64,000 nt of DNA from Dendrobium chrysotoxum (Eukaryota; Streptophyta; Magnoliopsida; Asparagales; Orchidaceae). Positions 25,374 through 37,046 of this stretch are shown one piece after another (position 1 is the stretch's first letter; every line of letters begins with the position of its first letter). A program made the position numbers and the translations under genes. The notes beneath the pieces were generated by a model, which was not told the DNA's origin, did no database searches, and saw nothing but the letters and a program-made list of their open reading frames with translations. Location: contig CM034312.1 of the NCBI GenBank assembly GCA_019925795.1, forward strand, positions 26,873,914-26,937,913, given 5' to 3'.

Positions 25374-27059
25374 TGAAAGTTTGATAGGGATGTTAAGCCC
25401 TGATGAACTAGTCCCAAGGCTAACCAAGAGGGGGGGTGAATTGGTTATTTAAAAATTTGATAGCTACAGTAAAATATCTTTTTGATGATTTGTAGCGAAA
25501 ATAAGTAAAACACACAAACGAAAAGATCAAATACAAATTTTACCCAAGTAGTTAATCACAGAAAACTAAAGTGCAGAAAGTAATCAGAAAGAACACATCA
25601 TATTTTATAGTGGTTTAATTAACTTGACCTATGTCTACTCCCCAGAGCCTCCCCTCCGGGTATTGCACTAACTCAAAGTGTCTCTCCCTTAGCTCCCACA
25701 GCAAGGCAGAGAAGCCTGTACAAAAACTCCTTTCCACTGACACGGTGAGGAAGAGAACCTAACCTCATTTTACTTCCTCCCGAAGCAGAAAAAGAACCTC
25801 GGACTCCTTTCGCTTCCTTCTGAAGCAGGCAGAGAACCTGAACTCCTTTTGCTTCCTCCTGAAGCGGGCAGAGAACCCAGATCTTCTTGCCGATGATCCT
25901 CCCAAGAAACACCGACAAGACCAGAGAGGACGAGCGGAGAAGATGACTCTGATCCTTGCTTGGAGCAACCTTTGTGAACCCCTCACAAACTAACCCTCAC
26001 AAGATCCTCTCTCCCTCTCCCAAACTCTCTCTCTCTAGGGTTTCTCTGGAAAGGAAAGTGGCAAAAGATTTTTCTTGTTGGAAGACCAATATCTTTTAAA
26101 GGAGGGCTCTAAAATTGCCCTAAATCTCAACTGGTCGGTAAGAATCGTCATGTACGATCAGTTCAAAATCAGTTGTTTCAGCCTGGATGATTTAGCTCTT
26201 CTGGACGATCAGTGGAAAAAATTGATCTGATCGTCCCGTACGATTCTGCGATCGTCCGGGATGATTAGTGTAAATTCAGGAATTTCATCTAGAAGACCGC
26301 TCTGGTCGTCCAGAGAAACTTGTGCTGGACGATCTAAAAATGACTTGATCATCCAGGATGATAAGGGTATCGTCCTGTACGATTAGAATAAAAAGTGCCA
26401 AAATTGTCCTGAGCACCGCTCTGGACGTACAGCTGAAACACACTAGATGATCATGATCGTCTCAGAAGATCTTGCGATCATCCTAGACGATATGATTGTA
26501 TCAATTAAATATTAATTATATTTCTTAATTATCAGGCTAATTTAAGCATGATTGTACTGGATCGTCCAGGACGATCAGACCAAATATCTAAAAATAAATA
26601 CTTGCCTAACTTGATCTGGTGGCTGAGAATTTCTGATTTGAGCATATCATCCCATATGATGTATGGATCGTTCAGGACGATCGGCTTAATCAGACAGACT
26701 TTACTTGGTCGCCTTAATTAGGGTTTTTGTTTTTACCTGATCATCCAGGACGATGTGAATTTTGTTCAGGACGATCTGAACAAAAATTGAACCGAAACTC
26801 TAATTCACTCAAGCTTTCCCTCTGAGTGTGTGTGTGCAAGGTTACTTAGCTAGGGGATCAGTTACATTACAATAGAATCAAGAAAAAGAAAATAGCACAT
26901 TAGACACACTTGGACCTGAATTATAATACAGACTGAGTCATTCTTGAACTGGCTTGAACTTATAATTGATCCTGCGTACCTAAAAGATTAGACAGTCAAC
27001 AAGAACCCTAGATGTTTGCTATCATCAAAATTATAGTCCTTGAAACCAAATTCGCAATA
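25374..27059 (-). repeat. 3' LTR of SIRE-like copia (left)
   Basis: Ends CAATA on the plus strand (CA eroded to TA) next to the PPT. It aligns along its whole length with 38488-40196. In about 240 aligned bases at the TGAAAG end I count about 27 differences, mostly transitions at former CpG sites. Confidence 0.9.
26140..26775. repeat. Cluster of 15-bp ATCGTCC-N-GGACGAT dyads in left LTR
   Basis: About ten copies of an imperfect palindrome, including ATCGTCCCGTACGAT, ATCATCCAGGATGAT, ATCGTCCTGTACGAT and ATCGTCCAGGACGAT, in 640 bp of the U3 side of the LTR. Further half-sites (GTCCAGAG, CTGGACG) lie between. Confidence 0.8.
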
Positions 27060-27077
27060 ATCTCCCCCTTTTTGATG
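27060..27077 (-). other. Polypurine tract of SIRE-like copia
   Basis: On the minus strand CATCAAAAAGGGGGAGAT lies directly before the 3' LTR, the usual position and composition of the plus-strand primer. Confidence 0.8.
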
Positions 27078-28464
27078 ATGGCAAATATTTGTTAATAATT
27101 TCAAAAATAGAAATTTAACAATGGGTGAATAATATAAAATTATTGAACTAATTTAAAATGTAAGACTGACTACTCCACCTTTTGACATCTCAAAAAGGGA
27201 AAGACAACATATAAAAGTAGTAAAACCCGTATAATTCCAAAACCGCAAGACTTACTACTCCCCCCCCCCTTTTTTTATCAGCTCCAGTAAAAGGAATTTC
27301 CCCTAATTTTTAATTCAAAAGCCAATAAGAAGATGATTGACAGCGCTGAAATCCAGAAAAAGTTAAAAAATTAACTTTCATAACTCCCACCTCGGATACC
27401 TTATAGATACAAATCCCTTTCAAAATAAAAATCCAATTTAAAAGAAAAGAAATTAGATTCGAAAAGAGATCCTTTCAAGCCTCGTTCCAGAAAAATATCT
27501 GATATAATAGTATTCCAAAGTAATAAATCAGAAATCAGGATTTTCAAACTAAAGCTTTTGAAAATATTAAGTGGCGCATGAATTTTTCTAAGATATTTAA
27601 CGATCTAAAAGGGAAGAAAGCTTAGTTTGGGCTCATTTTGTGCCTCTTTTTTAATTAGTTTAGCGCTTTGCGTATCTTTTGATTTTTGATATACTTTGTG
27701 TATCTTTTAGTTTGGCGATATTTCGCATCTTTTCAGCTTTGGGCTCATTTTGTGCCTCTTTTTAAATTTGTTTTGCGCACTGCACATCTTTTGTAAGTTT
27801 TCTCCCTCTCAAAATCAATAAAGGATTTAAGCTGTAAAATTACCTTCCAAACATAAGAGATGCCAAAGCTTACTCTCTACAATAAGGAAGAGTAATTCAC
27901 CAAACAAAAACCATTCATCGTATGATAAGTACAATCACTTGGTTTAGAAAATCATAATAATGACTCAAGACTTTGAAAATACTATTCATATGAGGTAGAT
28001 TACTGTAGGAAGATAAAATAAATATCTATTTCAAAAACTAATATTTTAATTTTAAAGAAGATTTTTATCCAAAAGAAACAATACACCAGTAAAGGAGTTA
28101 GAGGAAGAGAAATAATCATCAATATTTCTTCCCTTTAACAGATCCAGTGGAATCAATCACTGCTTACCAGCTTCCAAATAAAAATAAGGCAAAACTCTCA
28201 GTCAGAAATCCAGTTTATCAGTAGTAGTGAGCAGTGATTTGATTTTGAAACACATAAAATAGTAAATAAAAGAGATGAACCAGTAAATAAAAATAGGTAG
28301 AAAATCACATCAAAATAAATACTCAAATTAAACTAACACTAAGGCTAAAATAGAAATCAACAGAAAAAATAAAAATAACAGAAAGTAAATAGTCAAATCA
28401 AACAGCTAACTATCAAAAACAGAATGAGAAAAATAGACAAATCAGAAATCAGTATTCATCAGAA
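27078..28464 (-). other. Noncoding 3' region of SIRE-like copia
   Basis: No ORF of note between the RNase H stop and the PPT, so the envelope-like ORF known from some SIRE elements is absent or gone. Contains C-rich and T-rich runs at 27259-27277 and a short repeat (see 27610). Confidence 0.6.
27610..27790. repeat. Short degenerate repeats before the copia PPT
   Basis: Two copies of 'tttgggctcattttgtgcct' (27624 and 27737) bracket four variants of 'gcgctttgcgtatcttttga'. Period is about 35 bp. Function unknown. Confidence 0.55.
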
Positions 28465-29172
28465 TTAAGCATTTATATCAATCACTCCTACTCTGGTCCT
28501 CAAAATATTGAATGAGTCAAAGGCCATTGGTTTACTAAATATGTCAGTCAGCTGATTTTTAATTGCTACATGATGTAGCTCAATGTCCCCTTTTGTAATA
28601 TGGTCCCTAATGAAATGATGCCTTATATCAATATGTTTGGTTCTAAAATGTTGGATTGGATTCTTAGAGATATAGATGGCACTAGTATTATCACACATAA
28701 TAGAAATTATGCCCACATGTAATCCTAAATCCAAGACTTATTGCTTCAACCAAAGAACTTGGGCTACACAACTTTCTAAAGCAATGTACTCAGCTTCAGC
28801 AGTGGAAAGTGCAACTGAGTTCTATTTTCTACTGGACCAGGAGACTAAAGACTGTCCTATGAATTGATAAGTTCTAGAAGTGCTCTTTCTATCCACCCTA
28901 CACCCTACAAACTCAGAATTAGAATATCCAATAATCTCAAAAGAGGTGCTGTGCCTAGGGTACCATATTCCTAGGTTTGGGGTCCCTAAAAGATATCTAA
29001 GAATTCCTTTAACAGCAGTCAGGTGGGACTCTTTAGGATCAGCCTAAAACCTAACACAAAGACAAACACTAAACATGATATCAGGTCGGTTAGCAGTCAG
29101 GTAAAGTTGTGATCCAATTATTCCTCTATACTTCTTCTGATCAACAGATTTTTCACTTGAATCATTATCTAA
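28465..29172 (-). pseudogene. Copia RNase H
   Basis: Reading leftwards: ADPKESHLTAVKGILRYLLG, NLGIWYPRH, DRKSTSRTYQFIGQSLVSW, STAEAEYIALESCVAQVLWL, MCDNTSAIYISKNPIQHFRT, KHIDIRHHFIRDHI and QLTDIFSKPM. This is the copia RNase H order (RKSTSG...G..LVSW.S.KQ, S..AEY.A, D..SAI...NP..H.R.KHI.I..HF.R). Several W or Q codons are stops (near 28738 and 29045). The last 90 codons are open to the stop at 28465. Confidence 0.85.
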
Positions 29173-29841
29173 CTAAACAGAGGAGCTCATGGGAGTGTTG
29201 ATTGGCTTGGCTTTGTCTATTTCATATTTTTTTAAAATGTTCTTAGTGTATTTAGATTGATTGAGAAATGTTCCATCATCCATTTGCCTTATGCTAAACC
29301 CCAAAAAGTAGGATAATTCACCCATCATACTTATCTCAAACTCCTTACTCATTATTTTAGAAAACTCATTACATAAATATTTATCAGAAAATCCAAAAAT
29401 TATATCATCAATATAGATCTGGACAATGAGTAAGTCATCCCCTATTCTCCTTAGAAAAAGGGTGGTGTCTACGCTCCCCTTAATAAACTCTCTTTCTAAC
29501 AGGTATGTGCTAAGCCTCTCATTCCAAGCTCTAGGTGCCTGTTTCAATCCATATAAGGCCTTTTTTAATTTGTAAACATGATTTGGATATTGGGAACTCT
29601 CAAAACCTGAGGGTTGCTCTACAAAAACATCCCCTTTTATTATCCCATTTAAAAAGGCACTCTTGACATCCATTTGAAATAGCTTAAATCCCTTATAATA
29701 GGCAAAGGCTAGTAGCACTCTAATGGTTTCCAATCTAGCTACAGGGGCGAATGTCTCATCAAAATCAATCCCTTCAATCTGATTATACCCCATAGCCACC
29801 AATCTTGTCTTATTCCTAACCACCACACCAGAATCATTCAT
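29173..29841 (-). pseudogene. Copia reverse transcriptase
   Basis: 222 open codons matching the RVT_2 domain: KTRLVAMGYNQIEGIDFDET, FAPVARLETIRVLLAFA, FQMDVKSAFLNGIIKGDVFV, YKLKKALYGLKQAPRAW and the catalytic YIDD (VQIYIDDIIFG, near 29410), then YFLGFSIRQMDDG and NILKKYEID. YIDD replaces the usual YVDD, a conservative variant. It is separated from integrase by a stop at about 29863 and from RNase H by stops, so the polyprotein is not contiguous, although this domain itself is well preserved. Confidence 0.9.
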
Positions 29842-29865
29842 CTTATTCTTAAAGACCCACTTGGT

Positions 29866-30836
29866 TCATACTATACTTTGATTTCTAGGTCTTTCTACTA
29901 ACTCCCAAACATCATTCCTTATAAATTGATTCAATTCTTCTTGCATAGCTAAGATCCAAAACTGATCAGAAAGGGCTTGATTGATGTTGGTGGGTTCAGT
30001 CATTGAGATAAAGGCAGAGTGGTTTACTTCCTTCCTAAGTCCATGCCTAGTCCTAACACCTTTAGAAGGGTCTCCTAAGATCAGTTCTTTAGGATGACTC
30101 GAAGAATATCTCCAATCTCTAGGCAATATAGTTTGAGGTTCTACCCATTCCTCCAGATTTGCATTTTTAACCCCTTGGGTAATCTCCTCTACCTCTTCTT
30201 CTTCCTCAACTCTAGTCACCTTAGGATCATATTCATCAAACACCATATGAGTTCTCTCTTCCACCACCAAAGTCCTCTTATTGAACACCCTAAAGGATTT
30301 CCCCACACTAGAATAGCCTAAGAAGACTCCTTTATCAGATTTGGGGTCAAATTTTCCTAAGGATGATTTTCTGTTGTTCAGAATGAAAACCTTACAGCCA
30401 AAGATATGGAGGTGGGACAAGTTTGGAGTTCTACCCTTAATAATCTCATAAGGTGTCTTGTTCAGATTTGATCTAACATTCACCCTACTCAGCACATAAC
30501 AAGTAGTGTTCACCGCTTCAGCCCAAAAGTATTTTGGAAGTGAATACTCAGCAAGCATGGCTCTAGCGGCTTCCACTAAGGTCCTGTTCTTCCTTTCAGC
30601 TACCCCGTTCTGCTGAGGGGTCCTCGTAGCTGAAAAATTATGACTAATCCCTTGCTCCTCACAGAAACTTTCAAATTTCACATTTTCAAACTCTCCACCA
30701 TGATCACTATGAATAGTCAAGATCTCACAACCTAACTTCCTCTAAATCCAAGTGGAGAAGGACTTAAATTCATCAAATGACTCAGATTTATGTGATAGAA
30801 ATTTAATCCAAGTGAACCTCGAGTAGTCATCAACAA
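29866..30836 (-). pseudogene. Copia integrase core
   Basis: Contains VDDYSRFTW (near 30820), IHSDHGGEFENVKFESF with the second catalytic Asp (near 30700) and TPQQNGVAERKNRTLVEAAR with the catalytic Glu (near 30610). After that come YVLSRVNVRSNLNKTPYEII, HLHIFGCKVFILNNRKSSLG and GVFLGYSSVGKSFRVFNKRT, typical of the copia integrase C-terminus. One stop near 30742 interrupts the frame. The first catalytic Asp lies in HMDLFGP just upstream (30880). Confidence 0.88.
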
Positions 30837-31094
30837 TCACAAAACCATAGAATTCCCCCCTAAGTTGGCAGTGCCAATGGGTCCAAAGAGATCCATGTGA
30901 AGGACTTCTAAAGGTCTAGAGGTGCTAATATCCTTAACAAAGTGAAAGGAGGACTGGACTTGCTTCCCTAACTGACAGGCATCACACAGGTGGTCCTTAG
31001 TGAACTTAAGCTTGGGCACACCTCTAACTAAGTCCTTTTGGGTGACTCTCCTAAGGGTTTTCATACTAGCATGACACAATCTCCTATGCCACAA
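30837..31094 (-). pseudogene. Copia integrase zinc-binding (GAG-pre-integrase) segment
   Basis: Carries the HHCC pattern WHRRLCHASM...CDACQLGKQ, then HMDLFGPIGT with the first catalytic Asp. The codon before MWHRR is a stop (expected W or Q), so it is split from protease. Confidence 0.85.
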
Positions 31095-31187
31095 CTAAGA
31101 CTCATCAGCAGCAATTTTTAAGCAAATTGAATTTTTAGCTTTAACAAAACTTACATCCAGCTTGTAGATATTGTTGATCCTTTGTCC

Positions 31188-31511
31188 CTACAAAACAATT
31201 TTGTCATTTAAGCTTAAAATGCAGTACGTGGGTAGGAATTTGATGTTGTATCCTTTGTCACATAGTTGATTGATGCTCAGCAAGTTGTGTTTCAGTCCAT
31301 CTATAAGCAAAACATTGTCAATCATAAAATTCTTTGAATCACCAATTATACCTGAACCTACCACCCTCCTGGTGGTGTTATCTCCAAGTGTAACCTTACC
31401 TCCAGCCCTAGCCTCCAGCGAAATGAGCTGATTTGCATCTCCAGTCATGTGTCTTGAACATCCGCTGTCTAGGTACCACATGCTCTCATAAGGTCTTATG
31501 TGAGAGCACAC
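31188..31511 (-). pseudogene. Copia aspartic protease
   Basis: MWYLDSGCSRHMTGDANQL contains the catalytic DSG of copia proteases. It is followed by KVTLGDNTTRRVVGSGIIG and NVLLIDGLKHNLLSINQLCD, the conserved downstream blocks. Open for 107 codons and ends at a stop before the integrase zinc finger. Confidence 0.88.
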
Positions 31512-31942
31512 CTATAAAATCATCAAACATCAGATTTAGGAACCCAAACAGGTTTGGGTTCCTTCTTATGAAAAGAAGAATACAATGCATATGTGCTGTG
31601 CTGTGAAACAGACAGTTTGGACCTCCACACCCAATGTGTACTACGGTGAACAGTGCAGGTGTGGGAGATGTGTCCTAGCATGCCACATGAAAAACATCTA
31701 ACACTAGGAAAAGGGTTAACTAATCTACGTGGGTGATAGTGCCTCTTCCTAGGTTTGTATGAAACATGCTTTGATGATTTTAAAATAGATTCTTTAAAAG
31801 GTTGAGGTGTATAAAACTGTGCAAAAGTAGGAGGTGTTTAATTTTTCTCAAAAGCACTGATTTTAACTTTCAAAAATTCATTTTCTTTGTTAAGACTTAT
31901 AATTTCAAATTTCAGTGCACCATTGCTACTCTCCACTTCACA
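31512..31942 (-). pseudogene. Copia gag C-terminal part (second zinc knuckle), left of the hAT
   Basis: Minus strand reads CEVESSNGALKFEIISLNKE (31940-31880), stops after SAFEKN, then RHYHPRRLVNPFPSVRCFSC and GMLGHISHTC (31655-31700), a CCHC knuckle (CFSCGMLGHISHTC). It continues the coiled-coil gag that the hAT interrupted; one copy of the target duplication TGCTAGAT is at 31943. Confidence 0.8.
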
Positions 31943-31969
31943 TGCTAGATTAGGGGTGTCAATTTCTGA

Positions 31970-32130
31970 CCCGACCCGAAAACCCGACCCGAACCCGACC
32001 CGAAAAATTCGGGTTTGGGTCAACCCGTGAAACAAACGGGTCGGGTTCAGGTCTAATTTCTTGACCCGTTTAAATTTCGGGTCAGGTTCGGGTCAACCCG
32101 CCAACCCGACTACGACCCGGCTAACCCGTA
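31970..32130. repeat. Left subterminal GACCCG repeats of the hAT
   Basis: At least ten CCCGACCC, AACCCG or CGGGT units in both orientations directly inside the left TIR. Confidence 0.85.
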
Positions 32131-33287
32131 AATTCAATAATTAATACTTCGAGTCGAGACGAGAAGCAGCTGTTCGAGACTTCGAGTCTTCGCCTGTGGC
32201 CCTCTTCCGTCTTATTCTATTTTAGGGTTTGCACTTTGCACTCCTCACGATCTCTAGGCCTTCAGGAGCACTCGATCGGGAGTTCTCTTGCTATCTTCTG
32301 CTAGCGACTGCGAGTATCGACCTCTCCAAACTTGTGCTTCCCCTGACTTCTGAATTTCTCCTCGAATCCTCCTCCTTTCTGGCTTTCTCGTTCGTGACGG
32401 TCGGTATCCGTATTCGGTAATATCTTCAAAGCTTCAATAACTCTTGAGTCTTGACCTCTCATCTCTTATTGTTTTGGACTATTGGTGAGACGAGCAGACG
32501 CTGTTTTTGATTTCTATTTAGGTTTTTTATGGAATATTTGTTCTTTATTTTTGAGTTTTGACTCTCGGCGTTTGAGCGTTTTTGATTTGGTGATTCTGTG
32601 ATTTCTGAAATCTGCATATGGAGGATTAGCTGATTAGGGTTTTCTTATAAATTTATAATGACAGAGAGCCCGTGATTGATTGAAATGTTGATTAGGGTTT
32701 CTTTGTGAACTTGAGATCAGGAAGTTTATGTTATGCCAGTTATGGTTCTGATGAAAATTGACCGCCAAAGCATAACTGAGTTGTTTGTTGCTATCTTCTA
32801 TATTGGATATTTTTAGCGGTGCTTGCCGGCTTGCTGTTGCAGACTGCCTGACTTAGTGTCTTAGATAGTTAGACTCTGAGTGTTGCACTATCTGTTATTT
32901 AGTGTTTAAGAATAATGTCTGTTATTTAGTGTTGGTTGTGTTGCACACTTGCACACTTACACTCATGCACTGTTGGTCTGTTGCTGACTTGCTGTTAAAC
33001 TGAAACATTTCACTACTTCAACTATTTTTATAATGATTATTTATTTAGTTTATACAACATAAATTTAAATTCATAAGCCAACATTTCATGACTTGCTGTG
33101 ATGATTTAAAGCTTTATGCTCACAGCTCACTTGCTGATTTTTTTAGAGAATGGGTTTTGCCGTTTTGGGTTAAGGGTTATACAAATAATTAAATAATTAT
33201 ATTTTTTTCCCATTAATTTCACTTCTTTATGCAATCCTGTTATGTATTATGGAGTTGTAATGTGGATTTATACAAATTTTTGTTTAG
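32131..33287 (+). other. hAT 5' leader
   Basis: No coding domain. GC-richer to 32430, then T-rich. TTTGTTTAG directly before the transposase ATG looks like a 3' splice site, so the leader probably contains an intron; its donor is not clear. Confidence 0.5.
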
Positions 33288-35537
33288 ATGGAGGATTCAA
33301 ATACATTTGTTGGGAGTAATCCTTCTGATCATAATGAGCACGCTCCTACTGATAATGAACAGGAATATGATAGTGGTGAACTTAATAATGGTAGTGGAAC
33401 AGCTCAAAAAAAGAAAAGGAGATTAACTTCTAATGTGTGGGGACATTTCGAAATGTTGCCCCTTGCGAAGGATGGCAAACAACGTTGCAAATGTAAGAAA
33501 TGTGGGGCTACATATTTATCTGATAGTAAAAATGGTACAGGAAATTTGAGACGTCACTTGCAAAATTGTAAGAAAAGAAACTCTCAAGATATAGGGCAAC
33601 TTATTCTTCAAAGCAACTCAAGTGCATCTATTTCTGTGGTTGAAAATAAGTTTGATAATCAAGAATTTTGCAGCTTATTTACTGCATGTATTGTTATGCA
33701 TGATTTGCCATTCCAATGTGTGGAATGGGCTGGTCTTAGATCATTACTTCGTTATTTACGTCCTGATTTGCACCTTATTTCTAGAAATACAGCACGAAAT
33801 GATTGCATGAAAATGTTTGCTAAGGAAAAAGTTCAAATACAATCTCTGCTATGTAGTTGTAAAGGTAGAGTTTCCTTAACTTCAGATTTGTGGACTTCTA
33901 TCAACACAGATGGATTTATTTGCTTGACTGCACATTTTATTGACAATAATTGGAGGTTACAGAAAAAAGTTATAAATTTTGGTTTCATGCCACCCCCCCA
34001 TGATGGGTTAGCATTGTTTGAGAAACTCCAACAATTTCTGATTGAATGGAAACTTGATAGCAAGCTCTTCAGCATCACTTTAGATAATGCATCTGCAAAT
34101 AATGTTTCTGTTGATTTTCTTCGAAACCATTTGAATCTGAAAAATGGTCTTCTATGCAATGGTGAATATTTTCATATGAGATGTTGTGCACATATAGTGA
34201 ATCTTATTGTTCAGGAAGGTTTGAAAGAAATTGATTTATCTGTTCAGAAGGTGCGGGAGAGCATTAAGTATATAAAGGGCTCTCAATTAAGAAAGCAAAA
34301 GTTTCTTGACTGTGTGAGGCAAAGTTATCTTGAAAGTAACAGAGGTCTTAGACAAGACGTCCCAACTAGATGGAATTCTACTTTTGTTATGTTGGACAGC
34401 GCAATTTATTTCAGACGTGCTTTCATGCATTTGGAATTGAGCGACTCCAATTACAAGTGTTGTCCTTCAACATCTGAGTGGGAAAAATTGGTGAATATAT
34501 GCAAGTTTTTAGCACCGTTCTATGAAATCACTTGTCTCTTCTCTGGTTCTAGGTATCCTACTGCAAATCTTTATTTTCCATGTGTGTCAACTACATATGC
34601 CACATTGAAGAATGAAATGTCTGGTGGGGTTGACTATATAAGAAGAATGACAGTTGGCATGATTGCGAAATTTGAAAAGTATTGGTCAGACTTCAGTGCA
34701 CTCTTGGCCATTGCTGTAATTCTTGACCCTAGATATAAATTTAACTTTGTTGAATGGTGTTACAAGAAATTGTATGTGGGTAATTATGTTGTTGAGCTTG
34801 AAAAGGTCAAGGAGAAGTTGGAATCACTATTTGCAAACTACGCAACAACAAATGAGCAAACCACTACTTCTGAATCTCAAACATCCCATTCTTCACAAAG
34901 GACCCCTTCAACTACTCAATCAACAACAATCATTAAATCACATTTCCTTCAGGTTCTACTTTTCCAATTTGCATTTCACAATTCCTTCTGCTCTCTTTCA
35001 ACTACTTAAGCATTGATCATTTCATTCATTTGCACAGGATTATGACAGTTTCGAAGTAGAAGTAACAATGCCAAGAAATAGAAAGTCGGAACTTGAAGTA
35101 TACTTAGACGAACCAAAGTTGGATAGGAATAGTGAGTTAGATATTTTACAATTTTGGAAACTTAATCAGTACAGATTTCCTCAGGTTTCAAGCATGGCTC
35201 GTGATGTTTTGTGCATTTCAATCTCTACCGTGGCATCCGAAAGTGCTTTTAGCAATAGTGGTAGAATTCTTGATCAATATCGAAGTGCTTTGAAACATGA
35301 TATTGTGGAAGCATTGATATGCACTAAAGATTGGTTATACAGTGACCAAGGTAATAAATTAATATTACTATATATTAATTTGATATGCAACTAACTCAAC
35401 AACAAATTAATATTGGTGCATTTGTCATAGATACAAAAGACCCAGAGCTTGATGCGGTGACCGATGACATAATGGGTATAGATTTTGACGGAAATCAACT
35501 TGGAGATGTTAATGACTCAGTGAACATAGCATCTTAA
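33288..35537 (+). CDS. hAT transposase, BED zinc finger, three exons
   Basis: Proposed exons are 33288-34952, 35038-35350 and 35431-35537. Introns of 85 and 80 bp have GT/AG borders (CAG|GTTCTA...GCACAG|GAT and AAG|GTAATA...TCATAG|ATA) and join in frame, giving about 694 residues ending VNIAS. Residues 51-97 form a BED-type zinc finger (C69, C72, H90, C94). The RNase H-like core has the first catalytic Asp in SLTSDLWTS (D200) and the second in ITLDNASAN (D266). The hAT dimerisation domain follows: FWKLNQYRFP, then VASESAFSNSGRILDQYRS with the catalytic Glu (E623). The length is normal for plant Ac/RICESLEEPER-like transposases. No stop or frameshift seen. The start is the first ATG of the open frame. 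Confidence 0.93.
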
Positions 35538-36867
35538 AGTTTAGAGACATTATTCATTTGTGTTAACTGTTAAACATATGATGGACTGATGGGTTGCTGT
35601 TTCATATGGTGGACTAATGTTTTATTCTATTTTGTTGAGATTTATGTCTTCTTTACTTAGTTTATTGCTTACTTATGCCTTCTTTAATACTGGTGGAGGA
35701 GTTCTGGATCTGTTGGTGGTTTAATGGCTATTTGGGCTCTAGTTTTTGCCTGTAATACAGCATTTAGGCTGTTGAGAATTGAGATTGCTGCTATTGAGGT
35801 TGTGATGTTGTGTGAGACTGTGAGTTCTATTTTTCTGTTATTGATTTTCTGTTGCTGTAGAGTGCAAACTGAAGTGCTGTTTGGGCAGTTGGGCAGTTGG
35901 CTGAAGTGGTTGGCTATTTTCCTTTTTTTCTTTGGTTCTGTTGGTTGGCTTTTTTTTGTTGTGCTGAGTTGGTGTTTGCTTGGTGTTTTGGCCTTTTCGA
36001 TGTATCTATAACCTGTTCTGGGTTGTATTTTACTTGTTGGTGGCCTAGGTGTTATTGCGGTTTCTTGCATCAATCTTGTGGCTTGGGTTTACCTTCTGCT
36101 TATTTTTCTTTGCTCTCTGGTTATGTTGGCTGGAGCTGTTGCCTAATGTTTGGCAGTTGGCACTTCCCTAATTGCCTGGTTGGTCTTGTCTTCTGTAATT
36201 CTGTTGATGGATTTAATATGGCGAATTGGTGATGATGAAGAACCTAGTGGTAATAGAAAAGTGGCAATACATAAATATAAATGTTATGCAACCAGTTTAC
36301 AAATTGAGGAAATGGGATTAGTTTGGTATGAGCAGATACTATTTCAGTGAATGGATACTAAAATTATGAAATCCTTATTCCCAATTTGTAATCTTGGAGG
36401 GCATATTTTTTGAAATTGTTGCAGACTTGCAAATGATGATTCTTCAATTTTCACTAGGTTCATTCTGAGCCTAAGGCCCTGAGGCCTGAGCGGCTGAGCC
36501 GGTGAGAGCCCTAAAGCATTGACTTTCAGGTTGTGGCTTTTAATTCTTTTTTGTTGCAATTTCATTGATTCTGTAGAGCATTCTGCTGAGAGCTTGAGAG
36601 TTGATTGTTGAGATGTTCAAATTTGTAAATTGTAAATTGTGATTATGATTATTTTGAAAGTTGTAAATTGTGATTATCTGGAAAGTTGTAAATTGTGATT
36701 GTGAAAGTTGTAAATTTGTAAATTGTAACTTGTAATGTATTATAGAAATTAGAAAATTTGTGTATTTACAATTTTATTCATTTATTGTTGTATTATTTAA
36801 TTGCATTTTAAATTTTAGAATTTATACAATTTTTTTTTAATTTTAAAAAATTACCAAAAATTATAAA
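35538..36867. other. hAT 3' noncoding region
   Basis: T/G-rich, with several ORFs of 66-129 codons on both strands that have low-complexity translations and no domain. 36610-36740 carries repeated 'gttgtaaattgtgatta' units. I support no gene here. Confidence 0.6.
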
Positions 36868-37030
36868 GGTCGGGTCGGCGGGTCGGGTCGACCCGACCCG
36901 GGTTTAGCTCGGGTCGGGTCCGGGTTCAGGAAGTAGACCCGTTTAGCTAAACGGGTCGGGTTCGGGTTGACCCGTTTAGCTCCGGGTCAGTTCGGGTTCG
37001 ACCCGAACCCGACCCGTCAACCCGAATTGA
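36868..37030. repeat. Right subterminal GACCCG repeats of the hAT
   Basis: Dense GGGTCGGGTCGACCCGACCC-type motifs directly inside the right TIR. Confidence 0.85.
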
Positions 37031-37046
37031 CACCCCTATGCTAGAT

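Larger units (their letters stand above)
31951..37038 (+). mobile_element. Complete hAT DNA transposon, 5088 bp, TSD TGCTAGAT
   Basis: Perfect 8-bp target duplication TGCTAGAT (31943-31950 and 37039-37046) and perfect 14-bp inverted ends TAGGGGTGTCAATT. Subterminal CCCGACCCG/CGGGTCGGG motifs (31970-32130 and 36868-37030) are dense at both ends, as expected for transposase-binding regions of hAT elements. It encodes a BED zinc-finger transposase with two short introns and no stop. Ends, TSD and ORF together suggest a young, perhaps still competent element. The flanking copia gag reads straight through if the hAT and one TSD copy are removed. Confidence 0.96.

Noticed and set aside
25673..25986. 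Two overlapping minus-strand ORFs (also at 38787-39139)
   Set aside because: They recur in both copia LTRs only because the LTR is duplicated; the text is a GAAGCAGG-type repeat, not a protein family I know.
26140..26775. Reading the copia LTR dyads as a covarying RNA structure
   Set aside because: Most arm differences are CG to TG or CA on either strand, so CpG decay explains them; unlike the 45459-48430 arrays there is no clear compensatory pattern.
27078..28464. Envelope-like ORF expected in some SIRE elements
   Set aside because: No open frame of useful length on the minus strand in this interval.
35684..36232. ORFs of 95-129 codons after the hAT transposase
   Set aside because: Hydrophobic, Phe/Leu/Cys-rich translation of T-rich noncoding DNA on overlapping frames; no domain.
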